From Erysipelotrichaceae bacterium (lineage in GTDB: Bacteria > Bacillota_I > Bacilli_A > Erysipelotrichales > Erysipelotrichaceae): a DNA stretch of 64,000 nt. Below, piece by piece: positions 17,411 through 25,665 of this stretch. The stretch spans positions 62,001 to 126,000 of the forward strand of contig SVBJ01000003.1 of the NCBI GenBank assembly GCA_015058955.1, given 5' to 3'. Numbering within the stretch: position 1 is the stretch's first letter; each line of letters opens with the position of its first letter. Both the position numbers and the translations under genes were made by a program. The notes beneath the pieces were generated by a model. The model was not told the origin of the DNA and did no database searches. It saw nothing but the letters and a program-made list of their open reading frames with translations.

Positions 17411-19384
17411 ATGACCAATTACAATGTACTGAATCAGCCTTACAGAATCTGCAATGTTGAAATCAAAAACCGTTTTACTGTCATCCCAATGACCATGGGC
17501 GGTCTGGCCTATGATGAACAGGGCGGTTTTTCCGAGAATCTGATCCACTATTTTGAATTAAGAGCCCAGGGCGGCTTCGGCCTGATCATACCTGGTGCTG
17601 CCGGAACCGATGCCCACGTTGACCCTTATTCAGCTCTTGGACCACTGGTAACCAATCCGCACTGGCAGGAAAGAGCCAAAGTCCTGGTTGAAAGAGTTCA
17701 TAACCGGGGTGCCAGGATCTTCTGTCAGATCACCATGGGCCTGGGCCGTAACTATCCTGGTCTTCCGGGACCGTCAGAAAACCCGGTCTGGAGAAATCCT
17801 GACGTAAAGTCACCGGAAATGACTACTGAACAGATCAAGCAGAAAATAGCTGACATCATCGAAGGTGCTGTCATTGCCCAGCAGTGCGGCTATGACGGTG
17901 TTGAGATCCATGCCATGCACTGGGGCTATCTGCTGGACCAGATGGCCATGGCCTTCTATAACAGAAGAACCGATGAATATGGCGGATCACTGGAAAACAG
18001 ATTACGCTGTGCTAAGGAAATTGTTGAAGGCATTCACGAGAAATGCGGAAGAGACTTCCCTGTCGGCATGCGTCTTGGCCTTAAAACCTATATCAAGGAC
18101 TATGACAAGGCAACATTAACCGGTGAAGAAGAAGTCGGCCGTACGCTGGAAGAAGGCATTGAAATTGCCAAGCTGCTGGAAAAATACGGTTATGACTTCC
18201 TGGATACCGATACCGGTACCTATGACTCATTCTATTATGCCTGCCCGCCAATGTATAATCCTCAGGGATTCATGATCCCATTGGCTGCAGCCGCCAAGAA
18301 GGAAGTAAGCATTCCGGTAATTGCCGGCGGCAGAATGCAGGATTACGATCTGGCAGCCAAAGCTGTTGAAGCCGGAGAAATTGATGCCATCGGCTTAGGC
18401 AGACCTTCACTGGCTGATCCTGAATATCCTAACAAGCTCTTTGCCGGCCATCCTGAACAGATAAGACCATGCATCGGTTGCAACATGGGATGCTTCAGAA
18501 GATGCGTTGAAACCGGTGAACCGGTATCATGCGCCGTTAACCCGCAGGCCGGACGTGAAACAGTCATGGGCTTAAAGCCTGGCAACGGTGAAAAGAAAGT
18601 CGTTGTTGTCGGCGGCGGTGTTGCCGGCATGGAAGCAGCCAGAACCGCAGCCTTAAGAGGCTACAAGGTTACCCTGTTTGAAAAGAGCGATCACCTGGGT
18701 GGCCATATCGTTGAAGCAGGTGCACACAGCTTCAAGAGTGAAATTGCCAAGCTGAATGCCTGGTATCAGAATGAACTGAAGAACCTGAACGTCAACATCA
18801 AGATGGAACATGAACCTTGCATCAACTGCATCAGGAAACAGGAGCCTGATGCCATAGTTCTGGCAACCGGAACCAACGTTGCATCACCTAAGATCCCTGG
18901 ACTGGATAAAGCCGTTGATTCATTAACAGCCATTGACAAACCTGAACTGCTTGGCAACAAGGTCGTCATCGTCGGCGGCGGTCTGGTAGGTTGCGAGATC
19001 GCTCTTGATGAAGCCAACCACGGCAAGGATGTAACGATCGTTGAAGCACTGGGTGACATCATGGCAGCCGGCGGAGCCGGGGCTCCATATCCTAACAGAC
19101 AGATGATCGTTGACCTGTTTGAAAACAAGGGTGTCAAGGTCTTCACCAACACCAAGCTGGTTGAAGTAACCGACAACGGTGCCATTGTTGAAAAGGCCGA
19201 CGGAACTCAGGAACTCTTCCCTGCTGACACCGTTGTTTCAGCCTTAGGCTTCAGACCTGCCCCGAACATGAAGGAACAGTGGGCTGAATTAGGCGTACCA
19301 ATGTATGAAGTAGGAGACGCTACCGGAGCCGGTACGATTCTGAAAGCCATCTGGGACGCTTACGAAGTCGCAAATAACATCTAA
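17411..19384 (+). CDS. Fe-S Old Yellow Enzyme-type NADH:flavin oxidoreductase / enoate reductase
   Basis: 657 residues from ATG 17411 (AAAGGAG 11 bases upstream). Residues 1-340 form the FMN-binding TIM barrel (G-V-E-I-H-A-M-H-W-G-Y-L, R-T-D-E-Y-G-G-S-L-E-N-R). The [4Fe-4S] ligands follow in C-I-G-C-N-M-G-C and a Cys 13 residues later in S-C-A-V-N-P. Two GxGxxG motifs for FAD and NAD(P)H fill the C-terminal half (V-V-G-G-G-V-A-G and I-V-G-G-G-L-V-G). The layout is that of 2,4-dienoyl-CoA reductase, trimethylamine dehydrogenase, BaiCD/BaiH and enoate reductases, which reduce activated C=C bonds under anaerobic conditions. A terminator follows at 19393. Substrate unassigned. Confidence 0.88.
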   Translation: MTNYNVLNQPYRICNVEIKNRFTVIPMTMGGLAYDEQGGFSENLIHYFELRAQGGFGLIIPGAAGTDAHVDPYSALGPLVTNPHWQERAKVLVERVHNRGARIFCQITMGLGRNYPGLPGPSENPVWRNPDVKSPEMTTEQIKQKIADIIEGAVIAQQCGYDGVEIHAMHWGYLLDQMAMAFYNRRTDEYGGSLENRLRCAKEIVEGIHEKCGRDFPVGMRLGLKTYIKDYDKATLTGEEEVGRTLEEGIEIAKLLEKYGYDFLDTDTGTYDSFYYACPPMYNPQGFMIPLAAAAKKEVSIPVIAGGRMQDYDLAAKAVEAGEIDAIGLGRPSLADPEYPNKLFAGHPEQIRPCIGCNMGCFRRCVETGEPVSCAVNPQAGRETVMGLKPGNGEKKVVVVGGGVAGMEAARTAALRGYKVTLFEKSDHLGGHIVEAGAHSFKSEIAKLNAWYQNELKNLNVNIKMEHEPCINCIRKQEPDAIVLATGTNVASPKIPGLDKAVDSLTAIDKPELLGNKVVIVGGGLVGCEIALDEANHGKDVTIVEALGDIMAAGGAGAPYPNRQMIVDLFENKGVKVFTNTKLVEVTDNGAIVEKADGTQELFPADTVVSALGFRPAPNMKEQWAELGVPMYEVGDATGAGTILKAIWDAYEVANNI

Positions 19385-19392
19385 TGTAAACT

Positions 19393-19417
19393 GCAGCTCA
19401 ACCTGAGCTGCTTTTTT
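19393..19417 (+). terminator. Terminator after the first Old Yellow Enzyme gene
   Basis: 8-bp stem GCAGCTCA/TGAGCTGC with an ACC loop followed by TTTTTT. The next promoter starts within five bases of its tail. Confidence 0.85.
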
Positions 19418-19421
19418 AATG

Positions 19422-19427
19422 TATAAT
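19422..19427 (+). promoter_or_regulatory. -10 box immediately before the yigZ start codon
   Basis: TATAAT ends 8 bases before ATG 19436, with TG directly in front. A terminator lies just upstream, so this must be a fresh promoter. The transcript would have no or almost no leader. Confidence 0.6.
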
Positions 19428-19435
19428 GGTTATGT

Positions 19436-20038
19436 ATGTATCACATTAAGAAAGAAGTAATCAGCGAGATCGAAATCAAGAAGTCCAAGTTCTTTGGCAT
19501 TCTTTCACCTGCTTCTTCCATTGATGAAGCCAGGGAGATCCTCAGTGATATCCGCAAGAGATATCCCAACGCTACACATTACTGTACAGCCATGATTATC
19601 GGCAACATTCAGCGTTCCAATGATGACGGGGAACCGTCAGGAACAGCAGGACTGCCGATGCTGGAATGCCTCAGGCATAAGGAGCTGGATAATGTGGTAA
19701 TGATCGTTGTCCGTTACTTCGGTGGTACATTGCTGGGAACCGGCGGACTGGTAAAAGCCTACCAGCAGTCCACCCTGTCTGCCATTGCCCTGGCAACCCT
19801 GACCATACCGGTGGAAACCGGACAGTATGAGATAACCGTTCCTTATGATCTGATCAGCAGAGTTGAGAACCTGCTGCAGAAACAGGCTGTTATCATTGAC
19901 CGTCAGTATCATGAACAGATAACCTTCGTCTACCAGAGTGAAAATGACCTGGCTTCCCAGTTCCAGGAGATAACCAATGGTCATTATGCACCGCTGTACC
20001 AGAAAACTCTTATCGTTGAAAAGGAGGTAGCTCAATGA
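19436..20038 (+). CDS. yigZ: YigZ/IMPACT (UPF0029) family protein
   Basis: 200 residues. The N-terminal IMPACT domain shows I-E-I-K-K-S-K-F (about 13-20), N-A-T-H-Y-C-T-A and the family signature N-D-D-G-E-P-S-G-T-A-G-x-P-M-L, then V-V-R-Y-F-G-G-T-L-L-G-T-G-G-L-V-K-A-Y. The C-terminal part (about 130-200) is the DUF1949-like ferredoxin fold. Bacterial YigZ has been linked loosely to translation or nucleotide binding; its role is unsettled. The start at 19436 gives exactly the family N-terminus, yet there is no ribosome site and the -10 box is 8 bases away. The stop overlaps the next gene (ATGA). Confidence 0.88.
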   Translation: MYHIKKEVISEIEIKKSKFFGILSPASSIDEAREILSDIRKRYPNATHYCTAMIIGNIQRSNDDGEPSGTAGLPMLECLRHKELDNVVMIVVRYFGGTLLGTGGLVKAYQQSTLSAIALATLTIPVETGQYEITVPYDLISRVENLLQKQAVIIDRQYHEQITFVYQSENDLASQFQEITNGHYAPLYQKTLIVEKEVAQ

Positions 20039-20355
20039 TAACACTTCATCTCTTCTATACCGGCACTAATGGCAATGCCATAAAGTTTGCTCAGGAAATG
20101 GAATCATCAGGTACTGCTGAACTAATCAGACAGGAACCTGGTAATCTCCGTTATCAGTACTTTACCCCATTTGATGATCCGGAAACCGTGCTGCTGATAG
20201 ACAGCTGGAAAAGCCAGGAAGCCATTGATGTCCATCATGCTTCGCCAATGATGGCTCAAATAGCCAGACTAAGGAAAAAGTATGATCTGCATATGAAAGC
20301 AGAGCGATTCGTTTCCGAGGAAATGGGAACAGATGAGATATTCCTTCGCAAATAA
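20035..20355 (+). CDS. Putative quinol monooxygenase (antibiotic biosynthesis monooxygenase domain)
   Basis: 106 residues of the ABM ferredoxin-like fold: an alternating strand/helix pattern, L-I-D-S-W-K-S in the third strand, the D-V-H-H-A-S-P-M-M helix start and a K-Y-D-L-H-M-K-A-E-R-F ending typical of YgiN-type monooxygenases. These small dimeric cofactor-free enzymes oxidise quinols; others degrade heme or have unknown roles. AAGGAGGTAGCTCA inside the end of yigZ is its ribosome site, and the start overlaps the yigZ stop by four bases. A bidirectional terminator follows. Confidence 0.75.
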   Translation: MITLHLFYTGTNGNAIKFAQEMESSGTAELIRQEPGNLRYQYFTPFDDPETVLLIDSWKSQEAIDVHHASPMMAQIARLRKKYDLHMKAERFVSEEMGTDEIFLRK

Positions 20356-20373
20356 ATCCCAATTACCAAAATA

Positions 20374-20405
20374 AAACAGATGATCTTACCCGATCATCTG
20401 TTTTT
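20374..20405. terminator. Bidirectional terminator between convergent genes
   Basis: 12-bp perfect stem AAACAGATGATC/GATCATCTGTTT with a TTACCC loop, T-rich on both sides. It serves the yigZ pair on the plus strand and the phosphoribosyltransferase gene on the minus strand. Confidence 0.85.
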
Positions 20406-20422
20406 GTTTACTAAGTATAATG

Positions 20423-21022
20423 CTATTCGCCTAACGGCAGAGTGAACAGGTAGAAGATGCCATCTGGCAGTTGTACTCCTGCTTCAACGGCAATGACCGC
20501 ATGAGCTGCGACAATGGCTTCAGCCTTGGCACACAGTTCCATCAGACCCTTTGTCGTTCCGCCTCCGCCATAAACGTCATCAACGACCAGCACTCTCTTG
20601 CCCTTGATGTATTCTGCATCATCATCTGTTAAGGACATGATCTGATCTCTTGGCGTGGTTACTGAACGGTATACCGCCTGGATCTTATTGCCTTCGCTCT
20701 TTCTGGCAACGACTGTCTTGAAGATGTCTGTTCCCTTGGCCTTGTTCCAGCGTAATGCGATCGCATGAGCCAAGGCATTTGACTTGGCAACCGGATTGAG
20801 GATCGTATCGAATTCAACTCCTGCTTCCAGCAGCAGATCGACGATATCATCAGCGGCAGCTTCATTGAGACTTACCTGTCCTGAAATATCCAGGAAAGCC
20901 ACTTTCTTGCCGGACAGGACCTTGAATGGCAGATAGTAGTCTCTTCCGCTCATCGTAACTTTTAAGAATTCCTGACCGTCCTTTACAACCTTTTCCGTAG
21001 GTGTCTGATTGATCTTGCTCAT
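20423..21022 (-). CDS. Phosphoribosyltransferase, adenine phosphoribosyltransferase-like
   Basis: 199 residues of the type I PRTase fold. The PRPP-binding motif V-L-V-V-D-D-V-Y-G-G-G-G-T-T is at about 147-160, and a second loop N-P-V-A-K-S-N near 78-84 resembles the APRT substrate region. Such enzymes join a nucleobase to PRPP in salvage. It is single-gene, with a strong GGGGGAGG site before ATG 21022. The protein is longer than classical APRT (about 170-180) and the G-G-G-G run is unusual, so the base specificity is uncertain; a xanthine- or regulatory-type PRTase is possible. Confidence 0.75.
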   Translation of the reverse strand: MSKINQTPTEKVVKDGQEFLKVTMSGRDYYLPFKVLSGKKVAFLDISGQVSLNEAAADDIVDLLLEAGVEFDTILNPVAKSNALAHAIALRWNKAKGTDIFKTVVARKSEGNKIQAVYRSVTTPRDQIMSLTDDDAEYIKGKRVLVVDDVYGGGGTTKGLMELCAKAEAIVAAHAVIAVEAGVQLPDGIFYLFTLPLGE

Positions 21023-21093
21023 AATGGTTCCTCCCCCTCTTGAAGATACATCTATTATAACTGATTACTCAGTTCCATAGATAACAAAACGAA

Positions 21094-21122
21094 TTAAACT
21101 GACCGCATAAACATAGTATAAT
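21094..21122 (+). promoter_or_regulatory. Putative promoter for the divergent LCP gene
   Basis: TTAAAC (21094-21099) and TATAAT (21117-21122) with 17-base spacing, about 38 bases upstream of ATG 21160. GGAGAAAGG (about 21141-21149) lies in the leader as ribosome site. Confidence 0.55.
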
Positions 21123-21159
21123 TAAATAAACACTGATATTCGGAGAAAGGACTGTACCC

Positions 21160-22719
21160 ATGGACAAAAAGACAATAAAGCCATTTACACTTTTGACCCT
21201 GCTGACAGGACTGGCTCTTTCCCTGTGGCTGGCCATTACCGTCATCACAGCAGGATATCTGAGTAACAGGATCATGTACATCATTCTTGCGATACTGGGT
21301 GTTGGCAACATCATCTGCCTGCTGATCGGTTTGCTGTCCAGACATAGCTGGCCACAGGCCATCCTTTCGATATTGCTGGTACTGGTATCAGCAGTCGGAT
21401 TATATGCCAACCGCGTTGTTACCAATACAATGAACCAGTTCCGCAAAGTCTTTACCGAAATACCGGAAACCACAGATCATTCCGTTTATCTGCTCAACCA
21501 CAGCTATTATATGATCATCGATGAGGTTGACAACAGAGAAATCGAAACTGCTGTTTTAGAACACTACAATACATGTGATATCGATCCGCTGGTAAAAGCT
21601 CTTGCTGAAAAGAACGCAACCCTGAAAATTACAGGTTCTTACAAAAGTATCTCTACCCTGTTCTCTGACTGGTTCAGGTACAGAAGCGACCATGTAACCC
21701 ATCTGTTACTGTCGACCATTCTGCCTGATGAACTGGTTGAGCTCTCAGGTGAAATATTCAATACCGAGATATTTTTATCCGGTCTGAAAGTTAAGTATCA
21801 GTATACCGAGGAAGTTTCAACTGGTCTGAATAATGATGAAAAACCTGATGTTGCACTTAAGCCATATACCGTGCTTATCGGCGGCAATGATGCCAGAGGG
21901 ATCAAGACAGATGAAGATTTTCTTAACCGTTCAGACACAAACTTCCTGCTGACGGTAAACCCCATAACTCGAAAGATACTTCTTACCGTTCTGCCGTTAG
22001 ACCCTATTATCAGTATTAATGGTAACCCTGACAGTCTGTCCTACGCCTCATTTTACGGCATCAGCTGCTGGGAAAACTGTGTAGAGGAACTGATGGGAGT
22101 TGACGTCGATTACTTTGCCCGCTTCAATTACTCCAAAATTGCTGAATTAATTGATGATTATGGCAGCATTACCGTTAACAACCCTTATGGCTTCCGGACC
22201 TACAGAGACATCAGAACTGAAGACGGCTGGGAGAACCCCGCCTGGTATTTCGATGGCGGTGACATTCAGCTTACCGGAGATAAGGCACTGGTCTATCTGC
22301 GTGAACTTAATCATCTGGCGAATGGACACGATGCCCGTTTCAATAACATTCTGCGAGTATTCTCAGGACTGTGGGAAAAGGTAAAACCGGAAATAGATGA
22401 CATCTCCTTTAAACAGGAAGATTCCATAAAGAATACGCTTGTCAGTTATAAGAATAATCTCCAGAAATGCCTGAAACTTCTCGACAAAATCGAAGGAGGC
22501 GTTGCTACTGACATCGACACCCATAAGCTTATGACCTTCATCATTAAAGACATTATGTCTTCAGATGAAAAGTGGAGTTTTGAATATCAGCTGCTGAATG
22601 CTGACTACAGCAGATATCCATGTTTCAGTGCAAATGATGCTGCGATGTTCTGTGGAAATCTGTATGAAGAAGAGCTGAAAACCGCAGTGCGGAAAATACA
22701 TGACGTATTAGGTAACTAA
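21160..22719 (+). CDS. Degenerate LCP-family membrane protein
   Basis: 519 residues with three hydrophobic spans in the first 90 residues and the same overall layout as the LCP protein at 15685-17265. The LCP domain is recognisable (I-G-G-N-D-A-R, N-R-S-D, a L-T-G-D-K-A-L-V-Y-L-R-E segment, H-D-A-R near the end). However, the V-P-R-D motif, whose arginine contacts the lipid pyrophosphate, is L-P-L-D here. Loss of this arginine suggests weak or no ligase activity, or a changed substrate; a regulatory or accessory role is possible. It is monocistronic, with its own promoter and a terminator at 22727. Confidence 0.75.
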   Translation: MDKKTIKPFTLLTLLTGLALSLWLAITVITAGYLSNRIMYIILAILGVGNIICLLIGLLSRHSWPQAILSILLVLVSAVGLYANRVVTNTMNQFRKVFTEIPETTDHSVYLLNHSYYMIIDEVDNREIETAVLEHYNTCDIDPLVKALAEKNATLKITGSYKSISTLFSDWFRYRSDHVTHLLLSTILPDELVELSGEIFNTEIFLSGLKVKYQYTEEVSTGLNNDEKPDVALKPYTVLIGGNDARGIKTDEDFLNRSDTNFLLTVNPITRKILLTVLPLDPIISINGNPDSLSYASFYGISCWENCVEELMGVDVDYFARFNYSKIAELIDDYGSITVNNPYGFRTYRDIRTEDGWENPAWYFDGGDIQLTGDKALVYLRELNHLANGHDARFNNILRVFSGLWEKVKPEIDDISFKQEDSIKNTLVSYKNNLQKCLKLLDKIEGGVATDIDTHKLMTFIIKDIMSSDEKWSFEYQLLNADYSRYPCFSANDAAMFCGNLYEEELKTAVRKIHDVLGN

Positions 22720-22726
22720 ACAATTA

Positions 22727-22753
22727 AGAGGATGATCCAGATCATCCTCTTTT
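22727..22753. terminator. Terminator between convergent LCP and S41 genes
   Basis: AGAGGATGATC is followed after CA by its exact reverse complement and then TTTTC, giving a long stem of at least 8-11 bp. It can act for both convergent genes. Confidence 0.8.
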
Positions 22754-22782
22754 CATATGGTTTGAATATGTATTAACTTTTA

Positions 22783-23688
22783 TTATTTCCTGTCAGGTTG
22801 TATTCCGATTCCAATGAACTCCGTACCATCCAGAAGCCTGTATCCTACTGATACTATCTGAACTCTTCCCCCGCACTTAAGATCAATAACATATGGGCTG
22901 CCGGTCGAACCATAAGTTGCTTCACCGACAAGAACAGCTCTTTTACTGCTCTTAAACATTGCTGTAAAATCTTCCGCCGCTGACATTGTTCCCTTTGATA
23001 TCAATAACTCCAGCGGTCCTTCGTACATTGCCTTATGATCCCGTGATCCGTATGTATCAATGTATTCTTCGTAATTCTGGTGGTTAATCAGCTTTAAATC
23101 GTTTTTAACGCTTTCCTCATTCATGAGTCCGTCTCTGATATACTTCTCGATTATTTTCTGGTTCATTCTGGCAACCTGACTGGCTGCAGCCATATCATTT
23201 GCCTTATGTATCTGTGTCCATTTCTGACAGCCATGGAAAACACCTGAAATAAACAGTTCTGCAACTTTTGCAGCATAATAGGTATTTCCGCCAATGTTAT
23301 CAGATACATCAATCCTCACAAGTGACACGCCTTCATTATCGTTAAGGCATTGCTTAACAAAACCCGAATAATCATTAAAGAAATCGTGCAGAGAAATCGT
23401 CAATACGCCATCTTCTCTTTTATACGAAGGTTTTTCAGGAGGAATAAATGTCTGCTTTTCGCTGTATTTCTCTGGTGGGTAATACTTTGTATGACCATCA
23501 TTCAGCTTACTGACAAACTCTTTAAGTAGTTCATGAAATACCTTTTCATCATCATTTGCGATCACTCTGTTCAGATATGATAAATATAATTCATCAAAAT
23601 TGAAATCCAGTTTTCCAAAGTAAGGGAAAACATCTCTGGCAGTTGACCAAATCAGCGAAAGATCATACACCATGTCTGCTTTATTCAT
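22783..23688 (-). CDS. S41-family peptidase-like protein, cytoplasmic
   Basis: 301 residues from ATG 23688, which overlaps the macrodomain gene by 8 bases; AGAGGT lies about 11 bases upstream. The N-terminal part has L-N-D-G-H-T as in S41 proteins, and the catalytic core has the Ser of M-S-A-A-E-D-F and the following [11 protein letters not shown]. The lysine typical of C-terminal processing proteases is absent here; the pattern is nearer the S41B (tricorn/IRBP-like) group, where Ser works with His and Glu. There is no PDZ domain, signal peptide or membrane span, so it probably acts in the cytosol. It is the third gene of an operon with a phosphodiester glycosidase and a macrodomain protein. 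Confidence 0.75.
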   Translation of the reverse strand: MNKADMVYDLSLIWSTARDVFPYFGKLDFNFDELYLSYLNRVIANDDEKVFHELLKEFVSKLNDGHTKYYPPEKYSEKQTFIPPEKPSYKREDGVLTISLHDFFNDYSGFVKQCLNDNEGVSLVRIDVSDNIGGNTYYAAKVAELFISGVFHGCQKWTQIHKANDMAAASQVARMNQKIIEKYIRDGLMNEESVKNDLKLINHQNYEEYIDTYGSRDHKAMYEGPLELLISKGTMSAAEDFTAMFKSSKRAVLVGEATYGSTGSPYVIDLKCGGRVQIVSVGYRLLDGTEFIGIGIQPDRK

Positions 23689-24217
23689 ACGTTTCTTTAC
23701 CTCTTTTAAAACCACTCTGTGACATATCCTGATAGATCTCATACATCCCCTGATCAAAACAGGAGAAGATGACACCAATGTCATAATCACTGTTACTTTC
23801 AACCCATTCCTTAACACTGCCAATGGCTATTTTTGCGGCTTCCTTCTTAGGATAACCATATACACCGGCTGAGATTGCCGGAAAGGCAATGCTGTGAAGG
23901 TCGTGCTTTCGGGCCAGATTCAGAGAATTGATGTAGCAGCTTCTTAATAATACCGGATCTTCGGGTGAACCTGAATAAATCGGTCCGACCGTATGAATGA
24001 CATACCTGGCAGGCAGACGGTATCCTCTTGTTATTTTGGCCTCACCTGTCCTGCATCCGTTCAGAGTTCGGCATTCCCGTAACAGTTCTGGTCCGGCTGC
24101 TCTGTGAATTGCCCCGTCAACACCGCCCCCGCCCAGCAGAGAACTGTTGGCCGCATTTACTATGGCATCACAGTTAAGTCTGGTTATGTCACATATTCTT
24201 ATTTCAACCTTGCTCAT
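23681..24217 (-). CDS. Macrodomain protein (ADP-ribose-binding, YmdB-like)
   Basis: 178 residues from ATG 24217, selected for AAAGGTGG just upstream; the gap to the preceding gene is 13 bases. The family hallmarks are D-I-T (8-11), [19 protein letters not shown] (about 20-38) and [12 protein letters not shown] for the phosphate loop. Proteins with this motif hydrolyse O-acetyl-ADP-ribose or remove ADP-ribose from proteins or nucleic acids. It sits between a phosphodiester glycosidase and an S41 protein, an arrangement that suggests processing of a nucleotide-sugar or ADP-ribose conjugate. Exact activity is not decided. Confidence 0.88.
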   Translation of the reverse strand: MSKVEIRICDITRLNCDAIVNAANSSLLGGGGVDGAIHRAAGPELLRECRTLNGCRTGEAKITRGYRLPARYVIHTVGPIYSGSPEDPVLLRSCYINSLNLARKHDLHSIAFPAISAGVYGYPKKEAAKIAIGSVKEWVESNSDYDIGVIFSCFDQGMYEIYQDMSQSGFKRGKETYE

Positions 24218-24230
24218 TTTTCCACCTTTT

Positions 24231-25571
24231 TTATCTGACATACAGTCCAACCGGAACGGCTCTTTCGATTTCACTGAAATCATCCGGGTCACGGTCTGAC
24301 AGTTTGAGTTTTCTCTCGTTTTTAACTAACAGCTGGGCACTGCCTCCCCCATCCAGGTTAATGCCGTTATACATTCCCAACTTCTCACAGATCTCAGCTG
24401 TTTCCATCAATGATGCTCCACAGCTTTCCTGGCCTTCTACATAGCCATACTTGCCTGCTCCTTCCAGCCATACCAGCATTGGTTTGTTGTCCTTATCCGC
24501 TCCCAGAACGATTCGCGGAGCTCTGTCCTTATTATAGTTGTGCGGATACAGACTTGGCGGATAAGCCGGTGAACCGACGTTGATGATGTTATGGAAGCGG
24601 GAGATGAACTTATCCGTTTTCACGCCATTGACTATGGTACTGTTTCCCACCTGAATGGCAAATCTGACCTTTTCCAGACCGCGGTAGATGACCTGATAAC
24701 TGTGGATGTTGATCTTTTCATCCACTTTCATGACAAAGCCGCTGGCCGGTACATTGGTGTTGCCGCCTTCCTTGAGGGCAATGATATCTCTTCCGGTAAT
24801 GACGATGTCAAAACCTCCAGCCGGGGTTCGACGATAATCAGGACGGCTGAAGATCCTGCAGTTTTCCCCATTACGGTAAAGACTGTTATCTATCTGGATC
24901 TCCAGGTCATTCAGGGAAATGCTGGTTATGGAAACTCTGCCCTCAGCGTCAACCATCAGTACTTCCCTGTCAAACAGCGGTGGCTGTTCAACGATACCGT
25001 TTTTTACATTCAGTCCGATTGGATTACCCAATATGTCATAGCCTGTGGCACAGTCAAAACGGTCCATGACAAAGAAAGACGAATTGACCTTTACTCTGGC
25101 GTCAATACTGCTGTGACTCAGAAAACCGAAACCGGAGCCAACTGCCAGCACTGAAACAAACGGAAGATTGCCGTTGGCTATCTGCAGGCAGTTCTTACGG
25201 GCCAGTTCACTGTAGAGTTTCCTGGTTCTCTCATCGTTGATGCGCACGGATCCGTCATAGTATCTGGCATATTTCCTTAAGGCCACACTGGCAGCCGTAA
25301 GTCTGTTTACCATTAAACCGTATTCCGGATCCTGCATCGGCACTTCGCTTTCCAGCACATCAGGCAGATGAAACAGGATGCTTTTGCCAAACAGATTGCC
25401 GTATTTCTTCGCAAAGACATTTTTATAGAAAGTTCCCAGATTCACAAATGCTTCTTCACTGTATTCCGGATGCAGAAAAAACAGATCATCCCAGCTGTCC
25501 CATCTGACAACCTGGACCCTCTGTATTTCCCGGGAACCGGAATAACTCAGTGTCTTCAGTATTGATTTCAT
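24231..25571 (-). CDS. Phosphodiester glycosidase (NAGPA domain) protein
   Basis: 446 residues. The C-terminal half is the NAGPA domain: N-S-S-F-F-V, G-N-P-I-G-L-x-V-K-N-G, and the strongly conserved [10 protein letters not shown] near 405, with R-A-V-P-V-G close to the end. The animal homologue uncovers mannose-6-phosphate by cutting GlcNAc-1-phosphodiester; bacterial members cleave related phosphodiester glycosides. The first 150 residues are unrecognised. No signal peptide is visible, so cytosolic action is likely, which is unusual. The start at 25571 has no ribosome site and an extended -10 box ends six bases ahead, so this operon is likely leaderless. Confidence 0.8.
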   Translation of the reverse strand: MKSILKTLSYSGSREIQRVQVVRWDSWDDLFFLHPEYSEEAFVNLGTFYKNVFAKKYGNLFGKSILFHLPDVLESEVPMQDPEYGLMVNRLTAASVALRKYARYYDGSVRINDERTRKLYSELARKNCLQIANGNLPFVSVLAVGSGFGFLSHSSIDARVKVNSSFFVMDRFDCATGYDILGNPIGLNVKNGIVEQPPLFDREVLMVDAEGRVSITSISLNDLEIQIDNSLYRNGENCRIFSRPDYRRTPAGGFDIVITGRDIIALKEGGNTNVPASGFVMKVDEKINIHSYQVIYRGLEKVRFAIQVGNSTIVNGVKTDKFISRFHNIINVGSPAYPPSLYPHNYNKDRAPRIVLGADKDNKPMLVWLEGAGKYGYVEGQESCGASLMETAEICEKLGMYNGINLDGGGSAQLLVKNERKLKLSDRDPDDFSEIERAVPVGLYVR

Positions 25572-25577
25572 GCTCTT

Positions 25578-25586
25578 ATTTTATCA
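25578..25586 (-). promoter_or_regulatory. Extended -10 promoter giving a likely leaderless mRNA
   Basis: Minus strand TGATAAAAT (25586-25578), then AAGAGC, then ATG 25571. Spacing and sequence match the yesM promoter at 14222-14230 almost base for base. Confidence 0.6.
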
Positions 25587-25665
25587 CATGCGTGTTCTAT
25601 TTTTATTTTTATGATAAAATAAATTAGTGATTCACAAATAAATATAATTTTGAAAAGGAGAATTT

